A stretch of DNA of 34,907 nt from Ruminococcus sp. (GTDB lineage Bacteria; Bacillota; Clostridia; Oscillospirales; Ruminococcaceae), in contig SVNO01000019.1 in the NCBI GenBank assembly GCA_015066845.1, positions 1-34,907 of the forward strand. Reading direction: 5' to 3'. The notes beneath the pieces are model-generated. The model saw only the letters and a list, made by a program, of their open reading frames with translations, ran no database searches and was not told where the DNA came from. Within the stretch, counting starts at the first letter, position 1. Each line of letters opens with the position of its first letter. Positions 30,899-34,907 of the stretch are shown piece by piece. The position numbers were made by a program, and so were the translations under genes.

Positions 30899-31686
30899 TG
30901 AAGAAACGACGAATTGCCTACCGTAGAATTATCGGCGCACTGCTTCTGGTGGCAGTGCTGATAACCTGTATTATCTCCGGCATTACTGCCTACCGCGTCT
31001 ATACCGGAGAGCTTGTGCTCAATGTCCCCGACCCTGACAAATACCCCGTCAATGGTGTGGATGTTTCACGCTATCAGGGGGAGATCCAGTGGGATGTGAT
31101 TGCACAGCAGAATATTACCTTTGCCTTTATCAAGGCAACGGAGGGAAGCTCCTACAAAGACCCCTGCTTTGCTGTCAACTGGGAAGAATCCCGAAAAAAC
31201 GGCATTTTTGCAGGAGCATACCATTTCTTCAGTTTTGAAAGCAGCGGTGAAACGCAGGCGCAGAACTTCATTTCCACTGTCGGTGCGCTTGACAACGCGC
31301 TGCCGCCCGTGGTGGATCTGGAATTCTACGGCGGTTATGCGGAAAATCCCCTTTCCAAGACGGAAACGCGCCGGATCCTTGACGCGCTGCTCCAATCTCT
31401 GGAGGATTATTACGGTGTCAAACCGATTATTTACACCACCCCAAAGGCATACTATCAATATCTGCTCGGCGGCGGTTATGGCAGCTATCCACTCTGGATG
31501 CGCAATACCTATTATGAGCCGAAAATGAACTGGACGTTCTGGCAGTATTCCGATAAGGGAGAGCTGGAGGGCTATGACGGCAGACAGGAGGACAATCTGG
31601 AAGCATACATCGACCTGAATGTCTACCATGGTACTGCTGAAGAATTTCTGGAGGAATTCGCACTGACAAAGGAGGAAGCACAATGA
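30898..31686 (+). CDS. GH25 lysozyme-type muramidase with N-terminal membrane anchor
   Basis: GH25 enzymes cut the N-acetylmuramic acid-N-acetylglucosamine bond of peptidoglycan. The 262-aa product has a basic N-terminus and one membrane segment (about 11-33) without a clear cleavage site, then the catalytic barrel: DVSRYQG with Asp55, FIKATEG, and VVDLEFYG with Asp140 and Glu142, the expected acidic residues. The end is short, with no cell-wall-binding repeats. The ATG at 30898 shares its A with the stop of the GH74 gene (TGATG). It may remodel the cell's own wall. The manA start overlaps its stop as ATGA. Confidence 0.92.
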   Translation: MKKRRIAYRRIIGALLLVAVLITCIISGITAYRVYTGELVLNVPDPDKYPVNGVDVSRYQGEIQWDVIAQQNITFAFIKATEGSSYKDPCFAVNWEESRKNGIFAGAYHFFSFESSGETQAQNFISTVGALDNALPPVVDLEFYGGYAENPLSKTETRRILDALLQSLEDYYGVKPIIYTTPKAYYQYLLGGGYGSYPLWMRNTYYEPKMNWTFWQYSDKGELEGYDGRQEDNLEAYIDLNVYHGTAEEFLEEFALTKEEAQ

Positions 31687-32624
31687 CACCATTCCGACTC
31701 AAAGCTCCGTGCAAGGACTATCTCTGGGGCGGCGAAAAACTCCGTGCATACGGGAAAATCTCCGATGCCGACCGCATTGCCGAAAGCTGGGAGCTTTCCT
31801 GCCATCCGGACGGTGAAAGCATTGTCATGGACGGGGAATCTGCCGGACGGACATTATCCGCAGTACTGGCAGAGCATCCGGAAGCCATGGGGGAACATTG
31901 CCGGAAATTTGACAGATTCCCCGTACTGGTCAAGCTCATTGATGCAAAGGACGATCTCTCCGTGCAGGTGCATCCGGATGATGCCTATGCACTTGCCCAT
32001 GAGGGGGAATACGGCAAAACGGAAATGTGGTACATTGTGGAGGCTGCTCCTGACGCGGAGCTGATTTACGGCTTTCGGGAAAATATCACCAAGGAAGAAT
32101 TTCGCCGTGCCATCGAGGAAAACAGTTTTCTTGACAAGGTCAACCGCGTTCCCGTGCAAAAGGGGGATGTGTTCTTCATCGAAGCCGGCACACTCCATGC
32201 CATCGGCAAGGGCATTCTCATTGCGGAAATTCAGCAGAATTCCAACACCACCTACCGCGTCTATGATTACGGCAGAGTGGGGGCGGATGGCAAGCCGCGG
32301 GATCTGCACATTGAAAAGGCACTGGATGTGACCACACTCACACCGGCAAAGCAGCAGGTACGCCTGCCGCAGACGGGCAGCACACAGCTGCTTGCACAGT
32401 GCCGGTATTTCTGCGCAGTCTGCATGGAGGTCGAAACCTTCACCCAGATGCGCACGGACAGCACGTCCTTTCTGCACATGCTCGTGCTTGAGGGAAATGC
32501 TGTGCTGAAGCTTGGAGATTTCCAGCTTCCGCTGCAAAAAGGTACAAGCGTGTTCGTTCCGGCTGGAACGGGTGCGTTCCGAATCATCGGTAAATGCAAA
32601 TTTATCAGTACAACCATACAATAA
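31683..32624 (+). CDS. manA: Mannose-6-phosphate isomerase, class I
   Basis: This zinc enzyme interconverts mannose 6-phosphate and fructose 6-phosphate. The 313-aa product has the short class I form common in Firmicutes: DYLWGG near 12-17, WELSCHPDGES, zinc ligands Gln95 and His97 in VQVHPDD, Glu114 in KTEMWYI and His172 in AGTLHAIG, and the active-site Arg in TTYRVYDYGR. The C-terminal part is a small beta domain. AGGAGG lies 8 nt before the ATG. With the ROK kinase that follows, it channels hexoses from polysaccharide breakdown to glycolysis. Confidence 0.93.
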   Translation: MTPFRLKAPCKDYLWGGEKLRAYGKISDADRIAESWELSCHPDGESIVMDGESAGRTLSAVLAEHPEAMGEHCRKFDRFPVLVKLIDAKDDLSVQVHPDDAYALAHEGEYGKTEMWYIVEAAPDAELIYGFRENITKEEFRRAIEENSFLDKVNRVPVQKGDVFFIEAGTLHAIGKGILIAEIQQNSNTTYRVYDYGRVGADGKPRDLHIEKALDVTTLTPAKQQVRLPQTGSTQLLAQCRYFCAVCMEVETFTQMRTDSTSFLHMLVLEGNAVLKLGDFQLPLQKGTSVFVPAGTGAFRIIGKCKFISTTIQ

Positions 32625-32636
32625 GGAGGAACAATT

Positions 32637-33596
32637 ATGAAGTATTACATTGGAATTGACTTGGGCGGCACAAACATTGTCGCAGGTGTGGTGGATGAAA
32701 ACTACAACATCATCAGCAAGGCAAGCACACGCACAAACTGCCCCCGTCCTGCACAGGAAATTGCAGACGACATGGCGGCAATGGCAATCAAGGCAGTCGA
32801 GGATGCAGGTCTGACGATGGAGCAGATCGAATGGGTGGGTATCGGTACGCCCGGTATTGCCAACAGTGCAACAGGCATCATCGAGTATTCCAACAATCTC
32901 GGCTTTGAGAATACCCCCATGGTGGAGTATATCCAGAAGCACATCAACAAGCCCGTATACATTGAAAATGACGCAAATGCGGCAGCATACGGTGAATATG
33001 TGGCAGGTGCGGCAAAGGGTGCAAACAATGCAGTCTGCATCACCCTCGGCACAGGTGTCGGCGGCGGCATCATCATTGACGGCAAAATCTATTCCGGCTC
33101 CAATTTTGCCGGCGCGGAAATCGGACATACTGTGATTTCCGTGGATGGCCCGCAGTGCTCCTGCGGCAGAAAGGGCTGCTTTGAGGTATTTTCCTCCGCA
33201 ACCGGTCTTGTACGCATGACCAAGGAAAGAATGGCAGAATGCCCCGATTCCGCAATGCATACCCTCACCGAGGAGCGCGGCGGCAAAGTTTCCGCAAGAA
33301 CTGCATTTGACGCAATGCGCATGGGTGATGCAGCAGCAAAGGAAGTTGTAGATTTCTATATCAAGTGCCTCGCAGCCGGCATTACCAATACCATCAACAT
33401 TTTCCAGCCCGATGTCCTCTGCATTGGCGGCGGTGTGTGCAATGAGGGCGACCCGCTGCTCCTGCCGATGAAGGCAATCGTTGCAAAGGAAGTGTACACC
33501 AGAAATTCCCCGAAGAATACGGAAATTGTCATTGCAAAGCTCGGCAACGACGCAGGTCTGATCGGTGCAGCATTTCTTGGCGCAGCGGTAAAGTAA
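32637..33596 (+). CDS. ROK family sugar kinase (probable glucokinase)
   Basis: The 319-aa product phosphorylates a hexose, most likely glucose, with ATP. It has the phosphate-binding loop DLGGTN (8-13), the catalytic Asp112 in ENDANAA, TLGTGVGGG (135-142) and the ROK zinc site His162 with Cys172, Cys174 and Cys179 (EIGH and CSCGRKGC). There is no helix-turn-helix, so it is an enzyme and not a ROK repressor. Mannose or fructose could also be substrates given the manA neighbour. AAGGAGG lies about 8 nt before the ATG, 12 nt after manA. Confidence 0.9.
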   Translation: MKYYIGIDLGGTNIVAGVVDENYNIISKASTRTNCPRPAQEIADDMAAMAIKAVEDAGLTMEQIEWVGIGTPGIANSATGIIEYSNNLGFENTPMVEYIQKHINKPVYIENDANAAAYGEYVAGAAKGANNAVCITLGTGVGGGIIIDGKIYSGSNFAGAEIGHTVISVDGPQCSCGRKGCFEVFSSATGLVRMTKERMAECPDSAMHTLTEERGGKVSARTAFDAMRMGDAAAKEVVDFYIKCLAAGITNTINIFQPDVLCIGGGVCNEGDPLLLPMKAIVAKEVYTRNSPKNTEIVIAKLGNDAGLIGAAFLGAAVK

Positions 33597-34421
33597 GTGC
33601 GCTGTCAGACAAAATACCCCATCCTGCTCCTGCATGGCATGGGATTCCATGACCGACTGCCGATACATGCGTACTGGGGAAGAATTCCCCATCTTCTGCG
33701 AAAAAACGGTGCAGCTGTGTATTTCGGCAATCAGGATGGCAATGCTACCACGCAGAGCAATGCGCGGATCCTCGCCGGTGTTGTCCGTCATATTCTGGCA
33801 GAAACCGGCGCGGAAAAGCTCAACATCATTGCACATTCCAAAGGCGGACTGGAGGCACGGTATCTTGTGTCCTCGATGGGGATGGGGGATGTCATTGCCT
33901 CCATCACCACCCTGTCCACGCCCCACAACGGCTCTGTGACAGTGGATAAGCTGCTCAGCCGCTTTCCCACCATCATCCGTGCCGGTTCTGCGGTCACTGA
34001 CCTTGGCAGACGGCTGCTGGGCGACCGCAACCCCCATACCTACTGGACGATCTGTCAGTTCACCACGGATTATATGCGCCGTTTCAACCTGCGCAATCCC
34101 GATGATCCGCGTGTTTTCTACCAGTCCTATGCATTCGTCATGCAATCCCCCATGAGCGACCCTGTGATGGCAATTCCCAACTGGATCGTCAGTCTGTTTG
34201 AGGGAGAGAATGACGGTCTGCTTACCCCGAAAAATGCAGAATGGACGAATTTCCGCGGTATTTATACCGGAACGACGCAGCGCGGCATTTCCCATCCGGA
34301 CGAAACAGATTATCGTCGTTTTCGTTTTACGAAGCAAGAGCCTGTCGGTGAACGTGAAATTTCCGACATGGCACAATTCTACCTTTGTATTGCAGAGGAT
34401 TTGAAAAGGAGAGGATTCTGA
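33597..34421 (+). CDS. Lipase-like alpha/beta hydrolase
   Basis: The 274-aa product has the oxyanion strand PILLLHG (8-14), the nucleophile motif AHSKGG with Ser81, and likely partners Asp206 (GENDGLL) and His233 (GISHPDE), as in bacterial triacylglycerol lipases and PGAP1-like esterases. There is no signal peptide, so it probably acts inside the cell. The start is GTG at 33597, immediately after the stop of the kinase gene and without a strong ribosome-binding site; later ATG codons would lose the oxyanion strand. Translation is presumably coupled to the gene before. The substrate is unknown. Confidence 0.8.
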   Translation: MRCQTKYPILLLHGMGFHDRLPIHAYWGRIPHLLRKNGAAVYFGNQDGNATTQSNARILAGVVRHILAETGAEKLNIIAHSKGGLEARYLVSSMGMGDVIASITTLSTPHNGSVTVDKLLSRFPTIIRAGSAVTDLGRRLLGDRNPHTYWTICQFTTDYMRRFNLRNPDDPRVFYQSYAFVMQSPMSDPVMAIPNWIVSLFEGENDGLLTPKNAEWTNFRGIYTGTTQRGISHPDETDYRRFRFTKQEPVGEREISDMAQFYLCIAEDLKRRGF

Positions 34422-34705
34422 TGCAAACCATTCTGTTGATCGTTCTTGCAGCTTACGCAGTCATTAGCCTGGTTGCGTTCGCGTTCTATGCATCCGACAA
34501 GAAAAAGGCAAAACAGGGTGCATGGCGCGTACCGGAAAAGGTGCTGCTCGGACTTGGTTTTCTCGGCGGCAGTATTGGTGCGCTGCTTGCCATGAAATTT
34601 CTCCGCCACAAAACAAAGCACTGGTATTTCTGGGCAGTCAATATCGCCGGTCTTGTCTGGCAGGTCGGGCTGGTGGTGTTTTTGCTGATTCAAATTGTAA
34701 AATAA
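34421..34705 (+). CDS. DUF1294 family membrane protein
   Basis: The 94-aa product has an N-terminal membrane segment (1-22), the DUF1294 core WRVPEKVLL, GFLGGSIGALLAM and FLRHKTKHWYF (about 35-70), and a second segment (about 70-92). The family is a small inner-membrane protein of unknown function, sometimes fused to cold-shock domains. The ATG at 34421 shares its A with the preceding stop (TGATG); GGAGAGG lies 7 nt upstream. It is the last gene of the directon. No hairpin follows until the repeats; the CCGCC/GGCGG-T6 hairpin inside element A3 could end the transcript. Confidence 0.85.
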   Translation: MQTILLIVLAAYAVISLVAFAFYASDKKKAKQGAWRVPEKVLLGLGFLGGSIGALLAMKFLRHKTKHWYFWAVNIAGLVWQVGLVVFLLIQIVK

Positions 34706-34721
34706 GAATCACACTGCTACG

Positions 34722-34780
34722 ATGTAAAATCTAAATCTTGAATGAAAAAGCGGGATTCGGGTGACTCCCCGCGGGGCGGG
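34722..34780 (+). repeat. Repeat family B, copy 2 (left part)
   Basis: The sequence TCTAAATCTTGAA, an A-rich step and AAAGCGGGATTCGGG matches 16896-16930. It then runs through CCCCGCGGGG to the junction with element A3 at 34781; the right part is not seen, either because A3 was inserted in it or because the contig ends. Confidence 0.5.
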
Positions 34781-34907
34781 CAATGTCGTCAACTTTAGGA
34801 AAGTTGTGCAAAAATCGCCCACCCCCCTGCCCCCCTCCCAGAGGGAGGGGGGATTAAATCGGGGGCTGCGCCCCCGATCCCCGCTTCCGCCTGCGGCGGT
34901 TTTTTGG
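34781..34907 (+). mobile_element. Repeat family A, copy 3 (truncated by contig end)
   Basis: The 127 bases appear identical to the first 127 bases of copy 1, including the CAATGTCGTCAACTT end, the subterminal hairpin and the CCGCCTGCGGCGG-T6 terminator-like hairpin. The right end and target duplication are beyond the contig. Since assemblers break at repeats and may extend into them with reads of another copy, the inner sequence of this copy is less certain than its left junction. In this orientation its hairpin could terminate the ten-gene directon. Confidence 0.8.

Noticed and set aside
31854-34376. 840-codon open frame on the minus strand
   Set aside because: It lies antisense to manA, the ROK kinase and the lipase gene, has no domain and is rich in Cys/His as expected for a shadow of high-G+C codons.

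Overview
The window is one contig of a spore-forming Clostridia bacterium, most likely an Oscillospiraceae (Ruminococcus-like) gut or rumen fibre degrader. The reasons are the yabP-yabQ-divIC-yabR sporulation/division block, the clostridial style of FeoB, AgrD and ECF sigma factor, canonical TTGACA/TATAAT promoters with 17-bp spacers, moderate-to-high G+C, and a GH74 xyloglucanase lipoprotein. Genus is an inference. The first 10 bases match the end of a standard Illumina adapter and are probably not genomic. The last 127 bases lie inside a dispersed repeat, which is where the assembly stopped.

Layout. 11-247 (-): 5' part of birA, divergent from feoB (363-2447, +). 2500-3765 (-): metY; 4388-6994 (-): a Ca2+-type P-type ATPase. 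7140-8818 (-): yabP-yabQ-divIC-yabR. 8819-9640 is about 0.8 kb without genes; it carries a promoter/terminator pair that could make a ~100-nt RNA, and a second promoter and structured region that has been split by a small inverted-repeat element. 9641-11343 (+): ECF sigma factor and its zinc-finger anti-sigma factor, preceded by an ECF-type promoter. 11526-11602 (-): tRNA-Pro(CGG). 11906-13273 (+): citrate synthase.

13421-16791 (+) is an agr-type quorum-sensing locus: a 41-aa AgrD-like pro-peptide on its own promoter and terminator, then a second promoter reading a 53-aa ORF, a LytTR response regulator, a GHKL histidine kinase and AgrB. The AgrD has Ser where the ring Cys is normally found, so its signal is predicted to be a lactone rather than a thiolactone. 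17075-18043: a prokaryotic RING/zinc-ribbon membrane protein. 18207-19368: rpsF-ssb-rpsR. 19546-19870: tandem copies of a GC-rich repeat. 19954-21264: phenylacetate-CoA ligase family protein. 21360-23989: a zinc-ribbon membrane protein coupled to a secreted TPM-like protein.

24148-34705 is a very compact ten-gene directon with one recognisable promoter: ung, metF, a MetH-activation-domain protein, metH, GH74 xyloglucanase, GH25 lysozyme, manA, a ROK kinase, a lipase-like hydrolase and a DUF1294 membrane protein. It joins the methionine/folate cycle with polysaccharide and hexose-phosphate genes. MetY (about 2.5-3.8 kb) gives a second route to homocysteine for MetH.

Repeats: family A (three copies; two complete ones of 166 and 150 bp, with a 15-bp terminal inverted repeat and 10-bp target duplications), family B (two partial copies, one invaded by family A) and family C (three copies). 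No CRISPR array, rRNA or transposase gene was seen.
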